From assembly GCA_911728435.2 (NCBI GenBank), contig OU452203.1, forward strand, positions 622,501 through 686,500: DNA of 64,000 nt. Direction: 5' to 3'. Numbering within the stretch: the first letter of the stretch is position 1; every line of letters begins with the position of its first letter. The position numbers and the translations under genes are program-made. Source of the stretch: Apoderus coryli (Eukaryota; Arthropoda; Insecta; Coleoptera; Attelabidae). Shown one piece after another: positions 22,741-34,170 of the stretch. The notes beneath the pieces are model-generated. The model searched no databases, was not told where the DNA came from, and was given only the letters and a program-made list of their open reading frames with translations.

Positions 22741-24200
22741 AATACCTGATAAATAAATCCATAATTCCTACTGCAGATGTACACTACTTCTTCGTTCTTG
22801 CAAACAACAAACTCCTAAATCGATATTTTTGCATACTTATTGAATACACTAAAAACACAACAGATTTCCGAGAAGTAGATACACTAAATGCACACTTTTT
22901 TAATATTCGCTGATGCCGATTTATATTAAATTTAAGGAAATATTAAACTATGATAGCCAGTTGTAGCGGCGCTGTCTTATAATATTTGATCAATAACAAT
23001 CAATCTGGAATACTCGAAATTGTAGATAATTTCTTCGTTTTTGCAAACTTTTAACGATATTTTTGCATTTTGAACACACAAACACTAACTAAACATTGCC
23101 ACTAAACCCCAGATAAGTAAAACTAGTACTTACTTATCTGGGACTAAAATGTATAATGCCTGTTTAATTTTAATTTATTTAAATCCTTATTTCCAAACGG
23201 GACGAAAATGTAAACACAAAAATAATAAAATATCGGTTAATAGGTTAATAACTGCCCGGGACACCTGATCTATTGTGCAGACAACTTCGACGTGATCTGT
23301 CAACCAACAGCCTAACGTGTTGTCAAGTTTATAACACACATATTTCTCAGATCAGATTGACTGATGTGGCATAATCACCTACCACTCGCCCTTACTTGAA
23401 ATTTTTTATAAAAGGAACGTAAAACTCAAAATCATCATTAGCTACGAAATAATTTGAGGTTAATTTCTCACGTAACTATGGTTGTTTTTATATTACATTA
23501 GACGATAGAAATTGCACATTGCATACTTTACACATTACGCAGAATAAAATACACATCTGATAAAACGGGTTACCTACGTACACTACACAAAAATTTTGTC
23601 GGAAATATTATTATCATTATTATCAAATAACATAAATATTAATGATGTGATGCATGGTGAATTAGATTTGGAAGCCAAGAGCTAACTAAGAATATTTAGC
23701 GCCTATTGACCATCGCTTTTTTGGCCAAATCTGGCAAGCCTGCATTCACGAATAATTATTATGCAGATTTTGTTACTATCGATGGAGTTTGTTATGAAAT
23801 TTGAACAATCGATATCGTACATTTTCAACCGATAAAATGGTAATATTTTTAGTATAAATACAACAATAACTAGAAACTACACTAATGTTAATAAATACCG
23901 ATGTTCGATCCGATACATTGGCACTATCGTTGGCAAAGCCCAGCGGTATATCCAATCAAATGTATTGATATATCTGCTAAAGTTTATACCGTTATAATGA
24001 ATCGTAAATTGTCGATGTGACTATGGATATTTTTTATTCCGATATATCGATATTTTGATAATATCGATATGGCGGTGTTTTCCTTTGTCCTTTGTCATCG
24101 CGTTTCTGACGTCGAATTATTATATTACTTTATTGATTTGTGAATCTTTGAAAATTGAATTGAATTATTGAAAAACGCGGAATTAACAGACATGGTAATA
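22741..24200. other. No gene seen; small hairpin, dispersed repeat, ATCGAT cluster
   Basis: No supported gene. Three things stand out: an inverted repeat CCCAGATAAGTA / TACTTATCTGGG at about 23107-23142; the minus-strand copy of the short repeat at 12530 (about 23350-23450); and four ATCGAT sites between 23780 and 24070, ending in a symmetric pair around ATATCGATATTTTGATAATA. The last resembles a DREF-type promoter element, but no gene start follows clearly. Confidence 0.4.
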
Positions 24201-24204
24201 ATAT

Positions 24205-24560
24205 TATACCTATCTATGGGAAATGCAAAGAAAGAGCAAATCGGGCGGCAGTGGAATACCGGAGACGTTTTCCAAATAGGAAAGACATGCCTAATCTAGT
24301 CCTCGCACATTTGTAAATGTTGTAAGTACAACGTTTGTGAGATACTGGTACATTGCAAGCTCAAACGGGTGGACAAGGAGGACAGAATAATTTAGAACAT
24401 GTAGTGGCTGTACTAAATTTAATAGAGGAGGAACCGTCCATAAGTACTACGGAGATTGCGAATATCTCAGAACAAGGAGGATTCTGAAGGAGAACTGGTT
24501 TCAGCCGTATCACATACAAAAGATACAGGCACTAGAAGTAGTTCAGTGGTTAAGCGCATC
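24205..24560 (+). pseudogene. Transposase N-terminal relic (Tc1/mariner-type)
   Basis: Scattered frames encode fragments typical of the helix-turn-helix N-terminus of IS630/Tc1/mariner transposases: AAVEYRRRFPNRKDMPN near 24245-24300, then TGGQGGQNNLEHVVAVLN and EEPSISTTEIANIS near 24370-24460. The frame changes at least twice and there is no catalytic region. A matching element end (TTCACCCTGTATA) lies at about 25132-25143, so 24205-25143 is probably the remnant of one element. Confidence 0.6.
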
Positions 24561-25724
24561 AACAAGTGTTGTGAAGTTAACGGTGGTCTCTTTGAACATT
24601 TGCTGTTGTAGTGCTTTGAAGTGCTAGTGTTATTTGCATTTGAGTGTTTTTTGTTGCCTTTGGGGTTTTTCTAACGGATGGGATCCACCTTGTGATCGTC
24701 GGGCTGAGTACCTGACATTAAACAAGAAGAGTGGACGAGGTAAATCAAGCGGTCCCCAGGAAGTTCAAAAATCATGGCGGCATGGCATGGCATGTTAGAC
24801 CTATCCGAAAGGTAGGAGCTTACGTAATATTTAATATTTCGCATGATTGAAGTCACATAATCATCTACATTTTCTAAATAAATGTTTCACATTAAATGCT
24901 CGGTAAATCGATACACTTGGCAACATGGCGCTGTATCATAACCTTTAAGCTAATGTCTAATTTAAACTTCAGTTGGGCATGCGTTAATAGGCGTCGTAAA
25001 AAGGGAGTTTAACAAGATTTACAAAAAAATTATTTTCAGCCTTAATAAAAATGTTGGAAATTTTTTGAAAGGCGATTCTGTTAATCTTATTTTTCTCTAC
25101 CTCTAGTTAAAATTTTTGTACTGAGTGATAGTTCACCCTGTATAAAAGTATTTTCTGGAGTAGACGCATTTGATTTATAAAATTTAAATCTTTCTTAAGG
25201 TGTAATAGGTTAGACAGACTTAAAAAGACGTTTAAATTTCATTAAGAACCTGAAAAAGGAATAGTAAAATTATGATTATTGTATTTAAAATAACAAAGTT
25301 GATGTTTACAGCCGGTACAACCGGAAGTTTCAGCGAACTGAAAATGTTACTGTGTATTTCACCTTTCATTAAGTTATCTTGAAGTAATTAAACTTTTAGT
25401 TGTTACAGTCAAAAAGCAGTGAAAAAGCCTCCTAAATTTAGGTGATCAAACAAAAGTCTAAAAAATTCCTGCTATATATTATACCCAATGTTCACTTGGT
25501 TGTTGCAAGCTATTTTGGTTTATAATTGTCTGTAACAACTTAAAGCTAAGAAGTTTCCTGGTATATAAGAAGAAGTCTTAATAAAAGGCGATGATGTATT
25601 AAATTGCCTTATTTCAATTAGGTAAACTGAGTTCTTTCTTAGAATTTTTTTTTTGGTTCTTAAAAGAACCGTTCTTTGAACTTCACATTCTTAGTGTGAG
25701 TCATAGTGTTTGTCGAAATCATTG
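24561..25724. other. No gene seen; relic transposon end near 25132-25143
   Basis: No supported coding region. The TTCACCCTGTATA end fits the relic transposase to its left. The remainder is AT-rich and unrecognised. Confidence 0.4.
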
Positions 25725-25952
25725 CTAGGACTCGTATTGGGTATAGCTTGAATACCTTGATGTTGGTCGGACCAACTGATTTGATTGATGTTCACATTCT
25801 TGGCGTAGCGACTCTTCAGCATTTATCGGAGCATGATTTAAAATTGCTCTGATACGGTAATCTCGTGGTTGTCCGGTGTGTCTCATTTTCTCTGCTTTAT
25901 ATATAATTAAATAAAAGTAAGCGATTAAAGCTTCTCGTTCCGTATCGTCCAT
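25725..25952 (-). CDS. Short open frame, unknown
   Basis: A 75-residue frame from an ATG at 25952, beginning MDDTEREALIAYFYLIIYKA. The acidic start followed by a helical aromatic segment faintly recalls the N-termini of insect PIF/Harbinger proteins, but nothing else supports that. It could be a relic exon or chance. Confidence 0.2.
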   Translation of the reverse strand: MDDTEREALIAYFYLIIYKAEKMRHTGQPRDYRIRAILNHAPINAEESLRQECEHQSNQLVRPTSRYSSYTQYES

Positions 25953-26289
25953 GTTAATATGTATAATATTATTCTTAACAAAAATTATTAAACTAACACA
26001 AGTTTACTTCACAAAGTTTGATTTTCGAATAACACAGAATTGGGAGACCTCAGCTATAAATACGAAAAAATCGGTGTACCTGACCCTTACTTAAACACAG
26101 GTACCTAAATAATACAACCTCTTTAATCCCTTACTACCCAATTATTTCAGCAGATTATGGATTTTATTGCACTACCGAAAATATAAATATAGTAGGTATT
26201 ATTGAAAGGCAGGTAGAACGCTGATTACAAGACAAAAGACCGAATAACCTAATATTAAAGTTATTTTTCTAATCTTTACTCATGTGATA

Positions 26290-26660
26290 CTTTAATATTG
26301 TTTGATACCTCTTGTATATTATTATAAATGTTATAGAAAAGTTAGTTGCTATGGTTGTAAAGAACAAGAGAGAATAAACAAGAGTAAAAAATTACTGTTG
26401 CAAATCAAATTTTATCCTTAACTGGTTCCGATCGAAAAATTCAAGACATTACTTGGTCAAAACCGGATCGAACCCACTCTGAACAAACAGAAAAAGAGGT
26501 GTAGCTGTTCGATTAAAGCCAAATACAACTAATTATTTGCAGTGGTTTTGAATTCGTAAGTACTGTTCTCAATTTGATTTGCTATCACAGTATTTTTTGA
26601 AATTATATTTCATTTGTCAATGTCATTTATTATTAATTTAAATTAACATTTCCAACAATA
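26290..26660 (+). repeat. BEL/Pao 5' LTR end and leader
   Basis: The 26325-26415 stretch (AAGTTAGTTGCTATGGTTGTAAAGAAC to TTTTATCCTT) recurs at 45042-45135, as expected for the 3' ends of two LTRs of one element. It is followed by a ~240-bp untranslated leader and then the BEL gag. The upstream LTR edge cannot be fixed because no complete second LTR is present. Confidence 0.6.
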
Positions 26661-26949
26661 ATGTCAATAAACGATGCAACAATCAAACAACTCAACACAA
26701 AGAAAACTATTTTGAAATCTCATTTAACTAAATTCTGTACATTTGTTGCTGCCTTTGATGATACAAAGAATGTTTCCGAATTAGAAACTCGTCTTCGCAA
26801 AATTGAATTATACTTCGATGAATTTGAAAGTGTTTTGTTAGAATTAGAATGTTTAACAGATCAAGAATATAGAAGAACGAGTAGCTTTTGAAGAAAAGTA
26901 TTACAAAGTCGCAGGTGAGACGAAATCTTTATTATTAAATCAAAATGCT
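26661..26949 (+). pseudogene. BEL/Pao Gag, N-terminal part
   Basis: Starts at ATG 26661 and reads as a BEL-type Gag N-terminus (KTILKSHLTKFCTFV, then Glu/Leu-rich helices). A frameshift near 26876 changes frame; the continued frame (EEKYYKVAGETK) runs to 26949, where the LTR of gypsy A begins. The frame resumes exactly at 39051 after the target duplication. Confidence 0.75.
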
Positions 26950-27158
26950 TGTTATGTCATCCTCTAACAGATAAATTGATGAACTTGCATTTATTCTGCT
27001 TACTTAAGTTACCGTAGTTTATAAAAAGTGTTTTTGTTATGTATTGTAGTTAGTTAGAGTCAAACCTTTGTATAATTAACATAAATCCAGTAAATTGTAA
27101 TTTTTGAAAAATAAAAATAATTTTTAAAAACGAATTTTGACAAAGTAGTTACATAATT
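26950..27158 (+). repeat. 5' LTR of gypsy A
   Basis: 209 bp beginning TGTTATGTCATCC and ending ACATAATT. It is near-identical to the 3' LTR apart from a ~13-bp extra stretch (around 27063-27079) that the 3' copy lacks, implying a fairly recent insertion. Confidence 0.92.
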
Positions 27159-27477
27159 GGCGCAGTCAGTATAGGATTGATTGAGTTGTTCGCTACATCG
27201 CGTAGGACAATATCGGTTTTAATCGTTAATCAATCAAACGAACTTAGTGATTTTCGGAACTGTGGTGGTGTTGTGCAGAGTGGCTTCTCAGACATCAGAA
27301 AACCCAATCCATTGTGGACTGTAGGCAACATCCAGCTACCGGATTCACGGAAAAGGAACAAAATTGTCCTTTTTGCAAGGAGTTATTGATTGGTATTGGA
27401 CAAAATCGCTGAAACCTTCAAGACTTCTTATAGAATGATCAAAGTCCTCATATTAGTGTAAGTGCATTTTGAATTTC
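27158..27477 (+). promoter_or_regulatory. Primer site, leader and splice-donor-like site, gypsy A
   Basis: TGGCGCAGTCAGTATAGG directly follows the LTR, the same primer type as gypsy D. The leader carries a GTAAGT at 27458-27463, 15 bases before the gag ATG. A short ATG frame (start 27435) encodes a few mostly hydrophobic residues up to that donor. In errantiviruses a leader exon is spliced to env, so this frame may supply the Env N-terminus; that is inference. Confidence 0.55.
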
Positions 27478-28860
27478 ATGTCTATAGAAGATTTGTCAAG
27501 CTCTTTAAGTAAATTAAATATTAGTTTAGTTGGCTCTAACTCTGCTTCTCAAAGTTCACAAGAAATCTTAATTAGTAATAATCAATCTACTGAATTAGAA
27601 AGAAATACTTTTAATTTAGAAAATACATTTAGTGATACGAATATAGATATTAGGTTAGCATTAGATAATTTTATTAACGAAGATACAATGGCAAACTTTA
27701 AACCTGAATATTTAAATTGTGTTCCAACTTTCGATGGAAACCCCACCGAATTAAACAGATATTTGGCTACTTGCGAATCAATTATAAATCAATTTTATGA
27801 TCGAACAAATCCAAACAACTTTCAAAATGTTTACCTACTAAACTCACTGATTGGAAAACTTTCTGGCAATGCTCGTTTAGTTATTAATATTCAAAATTCG
27901 ACAAACTGGGCAGAAGTAAAAGAAACCCTTCTAAGAAATTTCGCAGATAGACGTGACGAAAGCTGCCTAAACAGAGATCTTGTAATGCTAAGACAACTTC
28001 CGAACGAAAACGCCCAAAGTTTCTACGATAAATGTCTTGAACTTCTTAATTTATTATGCTCATATGTAGATGGTCACGAAGAACCAAATACCGCTCAAAT
28101 AAAACGACAATTATACCAAAATCTAGCATTAAAAACATTTCTTTCCGGTCTCAGAGAACCTTTAGGGACTAATATTAGATGCATGCGTCCTCAAAGTTTA
28201 AGCGAAGCTATACAATTAGTTATTCAAGAAGAAAACGTTAAATATTTTCAAAATCAATCTGTAGCTAGTAGGCCACAACTCCCAAAATTAATACGCCCAA
28301 CTTACCATAATAATTTCAGACCAAACTTTACTTTCCAAAGACCACAATTTACAAGACAACCTACACCATTTAACTATGCACCCCGATTCCCAAATAATTC
28401 ACCATTTAAACCATACCCAAATTTTCAATCACAACAAATAAGACCTAATCCAAATTTCAGACCCCAAAATTCACAAATATTTAACCGACCGACTCACCAA
28501 TCGAATGTTTTTAAACCTAACCCATTTAAACCTCAACCTACTCCAACACCTATGAGCGTACAGACCTCACAAACATTTACCCCTAAAAATCCTGGACCTT
28601 CTCAACAGAGAAATAATTATATGATCGAAGAAGTTTATAACACCGAGATAAATTCACAAAATAATGACTATTACACTGACCATACACAACAACAAAACAA
28701 CGACCTTAGCGAATACTACACAGACTATGTAGAGTACAATGAACAGCCAGAGTACGATAACACTAATTATTATAGCGATGCACCTAATGTAAATAATACT
28801 GAATTGCATGTTGACAATGAAAATTTTCAAGATGCCATTCAAAACAAAACCCCGACTTAA
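27478..28860 (+). CDS. Gag, gypsy A
   Basis: A 460-residue Gag, intact. Residues ~80-270 fit a Ty3/gypsy capsid domain (FDGNPTELNRYLATCE, FLSGLREPLG). No CCHC knuckle is present; instead there is a Pro/Asn/Phe-rich middle (residues ~275-380) with PTPTPMS, also seen in the gag of element B, and an acidic Tyr-rich end. Absence of a zinc knuckle is usual in this lineage. The ATG at 27478 is chosen over the in-frame TTG 9 bases upstream. The protease frame is -1 relative to gag and overlaps its end; no classic slippery heptamer was found. Confidence 0.88.
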   Translation: MSIEDLSSSLSKLNISLVGSNSASQSSQEILISNNQSTELERNTFNLENTFSDTNIDIRLALDNFINEDTMANFKPEYLNCVPTFDGNPTELNRYLATCESIINQFYDRTNPNNFQNVYLLNSLIGKLSGNARLVINIQNSTNWAEVKETLLRNFADRRDESCLNRDLVMLRQLPNENAQSFYDKCLELLNLLCSYVDGHEEPNTAQIKRQLYQNLALKTFLSGLREPLGTNIRCMRPQSLSEAIQLVIQEENVKYFQNQSVASRPQLPKLIRPTYHNNFRPNFTFQRPQFTRQPTPFNYAPRFPNNSPFKPYPNFQSQQIRPNPNFRPQNSQIFNRPTHQSNVFKPNPFKPQPTPTPMSVQTSQTFTPKNPGPSQQRNNYMIEEVYNTEINSQNNDYYTDHTQQQNNDLSEYYTDYVEYNEQPEYDNTNYYSDAPNVNNTELHVDNENFQDAIQNKTPT

Positions 28861-29753
28861 CAAAAAATATAATATCTTTAAATTTATCCAGTAAAAGTGA
28901 ACTTCCTTTTATAACATTTCCCGAATATAATCTTAAATTTTTAATTGATTCTGGATCCACAAAATCTTTTATTAACCCAAATTTTATCTTTAAACATTTT
29001 CCTCGTTGTGTATCTAATGATCCTTTTATTGTATCTACTGTGTTTCAAGAATCAGCTCATAAATACAGTGCAATGATACCTTGCTCGACAATTTTTAACC
29101 TACCTCAACCTACAGATTTAAAATTCTACCTTTTCAAGTTTCATGATGTGTTTGATGGTTTAATAGGCATAGACAATTTAAAAAAGCTCCAAGCAAATGT
29201 AGATTTTAATAAAGGTTTCTTAATTACACCTTATGCTAAAATAAAAATTTCTTTTCATCAAACTAAACAATTAAACTTAAATAATATAACAATAGAACCA
29301 CGCTGTGAAAAAGTTATTAAAATTAAAACTAATATCAAAAATGGAGAAGTAATCGTGCCTTATACAAAAATACAAAATTGTGAAATACCTGAATCATTAA
29401 CTATTGCCAAAAATGGCACCGCTCTAACAACAATATTAAATAACACTTGTGAATCGATTACCTTAGATTTTTCAGAACCATTGGAAGTTGAAAAATTTTG
29501 TAGACAAGACATTGAAAATATAAACTTAAATAACTTTGACGAAACAACTAATCTACAATTTGATCCCTCAATAATTAGAACAAACCACCTAAACGAAGAG
29601 GAAAAAAGCGCAGTTATTAATCTTTGCTCAAAATTTGCTGATATTTTCTATTACGACGGAACTCCACTAACATTCACTAGTAAAATCAAACACCACATAC
29701 GCACGACCGATGAAATTCCTATCTACACAAAAACATACCGCTTTCATTCATAA
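28861..29753 (+). pseudogene. Protease and pol N-terminus, gypsy A
   Basis: Open without an ATG from the end of gag, in the -1 frame. It carries the aspartic protease motif LIDSGST (from 28941) and GLIGIDN (from about 29158), then the linker to RT (HLNEEEKSAVINLC). It ends at a stop at 29751-29753 caused by a small indel just before RT; the RT frame overlaps from about 29740. In an intact element this would be continuous with the next feature as one Pol polyprotein. Confidence 0.85.
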
Positions 29754-32106
29754 ACAAGAAGTCCAGTCACAAATCCAAAAAATGCTTGATCAAAATATTA
29801 TTCGCCCCAGTAATTCTCCATATTCCTCACCTATATGGGTAGTCCCCAAAAAATTAGATACCTCTGGTAAACAAAAATGGCGTGTAGTCATAGACTACCA
29901 AAAGCTAAATGAAAAGAGTATAGACGATAAATATCCTCTTCCAAATATAACCGACCTATTAGATAAACTTGGTAAATGTAAATATTTTACTACCCTCGAT
30001 TTGGCTAGTGGCTTCCACCAAATAGAGGTTAACGAACCCGACATCCAAAAAACAGCTTTTAGCACCGAGAACGGCCACTATGAATTCCTTCGTATGTCGT
30101 TTGGTTTAAAAAACAGTCCAGCCACGTTTCAACGCGTTATGGATAACATTTTGCGTGGTATAACTAACGAAAAGTGCGTTGTCTATTTAGACGACATAAT
30201 TATTTTTTCAAGTTCGCTTCAGGAACATATCGTCAGGCTAACAGAAGTTTTCAAACGATTAAGAGACTCAAATTTCAAAATTCAATTAGATAAATCTGAA
30301 TTTCTACGCCGTGAAGTTGCATATTTAGGACACATAGTCACCCCAGACGGAGTTAAACCTAACCCTGACAAAATTAAAGCCATAAAAAACTACCCTATTC
30401 CCGGAACAACTAAAGAAATTAAAGGCGTTTTAGGTTTATTAGGATATTATAGACGCTTTATAGATAACTTTTCAAAAATCACCCAACCATTAACTAAATG
30501 CCTCAAAAAAGGTGCAAAAATTATACATGACAACGAATTTATAGACTGTTTTAATAAATGTAAGACTTTACTTATGAACGACCCTATACTACAATATCCC
30601 GATTTTAGTAAACCATTTAACCTCACTTGCGATGCTAGTGAGATAGCATTAGGTTGTGTTCTTAGCCAAGGACCTATTGGACAAGACTTGCCTATCGCTT
30701 ACGCATCACGAACCCTAAACGACAGCGAACGTAAACTATCTGCCACAGAACGTGAGTGTTTATGTTTGGTTTGGGGAACGAAACATTTTCGCCCCTACCT
30801 TTTTGGCCGTAACTTTAACTTAATAACTGACCATAAACCACTTATTTGGCTTTTTTCAATTAAAGACCCAAATTCAAAATTAGTAAGATGGCGTTTTAAA
30901 CTGATGGAATTTAAATTTAAACTTTACTATAAATGTGGCCGCCTTAACACGAACGCTGACGCCCTCTCACGGATAGAATTACACACTAAAGATGCCGAAG
31001 AAACATTTGACTTAGATAAATTTATACAAGACACTTACGAAAATTTACACAATGACCCTTCTAACGAAATCCCAAATAAACAGGACAATATTGACAACAT
31101 TTCAACCTTTGTTAATCCTGATAATAACCTCAATGACCTAGCATCCAATAGTGCATATCCTGACCTGGATCAAACAAACAATTTTGACCTACCAGTTGAA
31201 GACGACGGTACGATACACTCAAACGCACAACAAGATCCAATAATAAGTATACCTATTATTGAATCACCTGTTAACTACGGTGCGAACCAGATCATTATTG
31301 AAGATGTATTTCATTCTCCCGCTAAAACAAGAATTAAAATTTTATTCGAAAAGAAACGCCGATTTATAGTACAAATCTCAAAACATAATTTTGAACATGA
31401 TATTATAAATTTTGTAAAAGAATTTGTTATCCCCGGCAAACCATATTATTTATATTTTGAAAATCCAGACACCTACGAACCATTTTGCGAAATCATTAGG
31501 AAAAATTTCAAATGGCCTTCATTAATTTTTAAAAGATGCAAATTTAAACTTGTAGACGTCACCGACAAAGAAGAGATACAGAACATCATCCGTAATTATC
31601 ATGAAGGAAAATCAAACCACCGAGGAATAGATGAGACAGAACAAAAAATCAAAACTAAATATTATTGGCCCAATTTAAAAGACTCTATTCAAACGTTTAT
31701 TAATGACTGTGAAACCTGTCAGATTAGCAAATACGAGCGTAACCCTATAAAAATTAAAATGAATATCACTCCTACGGCAACCCGACCTTTTGATATTGTT
31801 CACATGGATACCTATACTCTAGAAAAACAGAAATTCTTGACTATTATTGACAGTTTCTCTAAATACGCTCAAGCATACCCAATAAAATCAACTACTTCTA
31901 CTGAAATTGTCGATAACCTTTTAATTTATTTTTCGCATCATAATATCCCAAAACAAATTGTAGTAGACAATGGCACGGAATTCAAAAATTCAATCGTAAC
32001 CGAACTCTTACAGCTACATAAAGTGAAAATTCACTTCTGTTCTCCAGAACACCCACAGTCTAATGGTTTAATCGAAAGATTACATTCCACCCTAGCAAAC
32101 ATATAA
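29740..32106 (+). pseudogene. RT, RNase H and integrase, gypsy A
   Basis: A long open Pol segment. Reverse transcriptase has LDLASGFHQIEV and the catalytic YLDD (in CVVYLDDIIIF). RNase H has TCDASEIALGCVL and TDHKP. A ~150-residue linker follows, then integrase with the HHCC finger (HHRG to CETCQ) and the catalytic Asp/Asp/Glu in HMDTYT, VVDNGTEF and QSNGLIERLHS. It is out of frame with the protease segment (indel near 29745) and runs to a stop at 32104-32106 after another small indel. All catalytic residues are visible. Confidence 0.9.
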
Positions 32107-32535
32107 CCCTGTTAAATAACCAAAGCTTTGAAAAAACTCCTATTACCCAAAAAATGATTTATGCTATATTGGCATATAATCAAACCATTCATTCGGTCAC
32201 CAAACTAAAGCCTATTGATATTATAAACGGACATATTACTAATGATGATCCTTTTGACATTAACATAGACCACATATTATTGACTGACTATATCAACGAC
32301 CATAAAGAGAAATCCAAAATATTATATTCTGGTATTAATGAAAAAATATCATCTAACAAAGAAAAGATTATTACTAAAAAGAATGAAACTCGAGACGACC
32401 CTGAGATTTTTCAACCGAACAAAAAGTGTTACATAAAAAAGCATGCACGCCGTAAACTTGCTGATAAATTCTCAAAATCTACTAAGCTCATATCTGTAAA
32501 TAAAAACCGTAAAACAGCAAAGACATCTTCTCATG
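32107..32535 (+). pseudogene. Integrase C-terminus, gypsy A, truncated
   Basis: Continues the integrase in another frame (NQTIHSVTKLKPIDIINGHI, like the same region of element B). It is cut at about 32535, where the LTR of element B begins on the opposite strand; the last ~25 residues expected from element B are missing. Confidence 0.82.
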
Positions 32536-32741
32536 AATTAATTTTCTTAGCCCAGAGTTTCCCTTTTTAAAAAACTTTATTTTCAAAATACAAAATTACA
32601 ATATTTCTGGTTTATATTAACAAATAAAATTATTATAACTGAACTTGAAAAATAGCGTCTTCTTCCTATATATAATGTTTACTGCGGTGTCATTTGATCT
32701 CGCTTGGTCAGCATTTATACGGAGTGGACCATCATATAACT
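32536..32741 (-). repeat. 3' LTR of gypsy B
   Basis: About 206 bp on the minus strand, beginning AGTTATATGATGG directly after a purine tract (GGAGGGAGG, plus-strand 32742-32750) and ending AATTAATT. Length matches the LTRs of gypsy A. CATG at 32532-32535 would be the target duplication; its partner is lost. Confidence 0.75.
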
Positions 32742-32761
32742 CCTCCCTCCTTAGAATAAAA

Positions 32762-34153
32762 TTACGCCTGGTTTAGGGGTAGTTGGATATGTTGGTATGT
32801 CTGAGTTTCCAAGTTGGTCTTCTTTCCATTGAGTTTTCGTCCTATAATGCACTTATATACCATATATGAGCATATTCCAAACACTAACATATAGATCAAA
32901 ATTGTCCATAGACTCGGAAATTTTGAAATGCTGTCAAAAATTGTATATGGCTGATTTTTCATGATTTTATTTTGTAACTCGTGTAGACTGTCTAAATTTA
33001 TCTCTTGCAGATGGATACTTAAATTAAGGAGTGGAAGGTACTCTTTGGTTTCGTTAAAATCTGGGAAAATGATTGGCTGTTGACTGGAATTGGTTTCCTT
33101 TTGGTTATTGATTATTATTTTATCTTCGGTCTTTATTTGGCACCCAGTTGGTATTGTCGTTAAGTAACTTCCTAGTAACCTTTGGTTTTCTTCTTGAAAA
33201 GGGCATTTTAATTGTACGATAGTTTCCTTTGGTAGTACTAAAATCCATTTATCTGATTGGTCTAGGTGATTTATGATTGGTTTTGTTGCTGTGATATCTG
33301 TTTGTTGACAGGTGGGGGTGTTTTTGGTCGATCCTAGTAGTTGTACTTCACAAGGGCTGTTTTCTTCGATTTCTTTCAGCATTGGTTTGTAGCAGAGGAA
33401 TGTTTGTGGACGTACGATTGTACAAGGCGTTCCAAAATGTGAATAGTGTAACTGACTTTTTACTAGATATGTATTACGCGGAATGACTACCTTAAACAGA
33501 CTTTGATGTTTGACTGGTAGAGAATATAAATGGTAATAGTCGAATTTATTTGGATATGTTACAGGAATGTGTAATAAAAAGGTGATTTTATTTTTATAAA
33601 TAAAGCAATCTATTTCAATGAGTTTTTCGAACAAAAATATGTTTTCTAAGTTAATAGGTAAAGGCAATGAATTAGGACCTACAATGTGTTCCAACTTCTT
33701 TAGTTCGGTTAAAAGGTTATTTGTTTTAATTATGCTAGGGTGCATAGTTTTGAGTCTAGCAAAAGTTATTGAATTTTCTAAGTCTTGGAGCATAGAGTCA
33801 ATTATTTCATAGAAACTGATTATTTGATTGATAATGTCTTTAATAAAATTATAGTTTTCGGGAATTGTAGTTCTTTGCACAATTAGCCCAATTTGATTAA
33901 TTCTTTTTTCTATTAGCTTTTCATTTTGATTAATTTGTTGAACAGCATTGTTGAAATTCTGGATTATGCTTGTTGAAATTGAATTCTGGTTTTTGATAAT
34001 TGTTGCCAAGTTATTTTGATTGGTTTCTAAATTATTGATGAGTTTTTCGTAGCGTTCGCCATCCGACGCATCGAGGTTACCAGTTATGAGTTTGAAAACT
34101 GAGCCTGCTGCATTAATAAGTCCTCTTTTGGTCCTTTGGGGGTGAGGTATCAA
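32762..34153 (-). CDS. Env (baculovirus F-like), gypsy B
   Basis: A 463-codon open frame for an envelope protein of the insect errantivirus type, related by family to baculovirus F fusion proteins. A furin-type site (R-T-K-R, residues 7-10) is followed by a Gly/Ala-rich fusion-peptide-like segment and a coiled-coil-like Asn/Gln-rich region (~40-90). A transmembrane segment lies near residues 415-436 with a short tail. The frame opens at a TTG with no ATG or signal peptide, so the N-terminus probably comes from a spliced leader exon, as in other errantiviruses. This ORF is intact, but the element lacks its 5' end, so expression is doubtful. Confidence 0.85.
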   Translation of the reverse strand: MIPHPQRTKRGLINAAGSVFKLITGNLDASDGERYEKLINNLETNQNNLATIIKNQNSISTSIIQNFNNAVQQINQNEKLIEKRINQIGLIVQRTTIPENYNFIKDIINQIISFYEIIDSMLQDLENSITFARLKTMHPSIIKTNNLLTELKKLEHIVGPNSLPLPINLENIFLFEKLIEIDCFIYKNKITFLLHIPVTYPNKFDYYHLYSLPVKHQSLFKVVIPRNTYLVKSQLHYSHFGTPCTIVRPQTFLCYKPMLKEIEENSPCEVQLLGSTKNTPTCQQTDITATKPIINHLDQSDKWILVLPKETIVQLKCPFQEENQRLLGSYLTTIPTGCQIKTEDKIIINNQKETNSSQQPIIFPDFNETKEYLPLLNLSIHLQEINLDSLHELQNKIMKNQPYTIFDSISKFPSLWTILIYMLVFGICSYMVYKCIIGRKLNGKKTNLETQTYQHIQLPLNQA

Positions 34154-34170
34154 ATTTTTGATTTTGGTTT

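Noticed and set aside
28654..28863. Hydrophobic minus-strand frame opposite gag of gypsy A
   Set aside because: Shadow of the Asn/Tyr/Asp-rich gag end read on the other strand.
28840..28870. Classic -1 slippery heptamer at the gag/protease overlap of gypsy A
   Set aside because: The protease frame is -1 to gag, but no X XXY YYZ heptamer fits the gag frame; the mechanism is left open.
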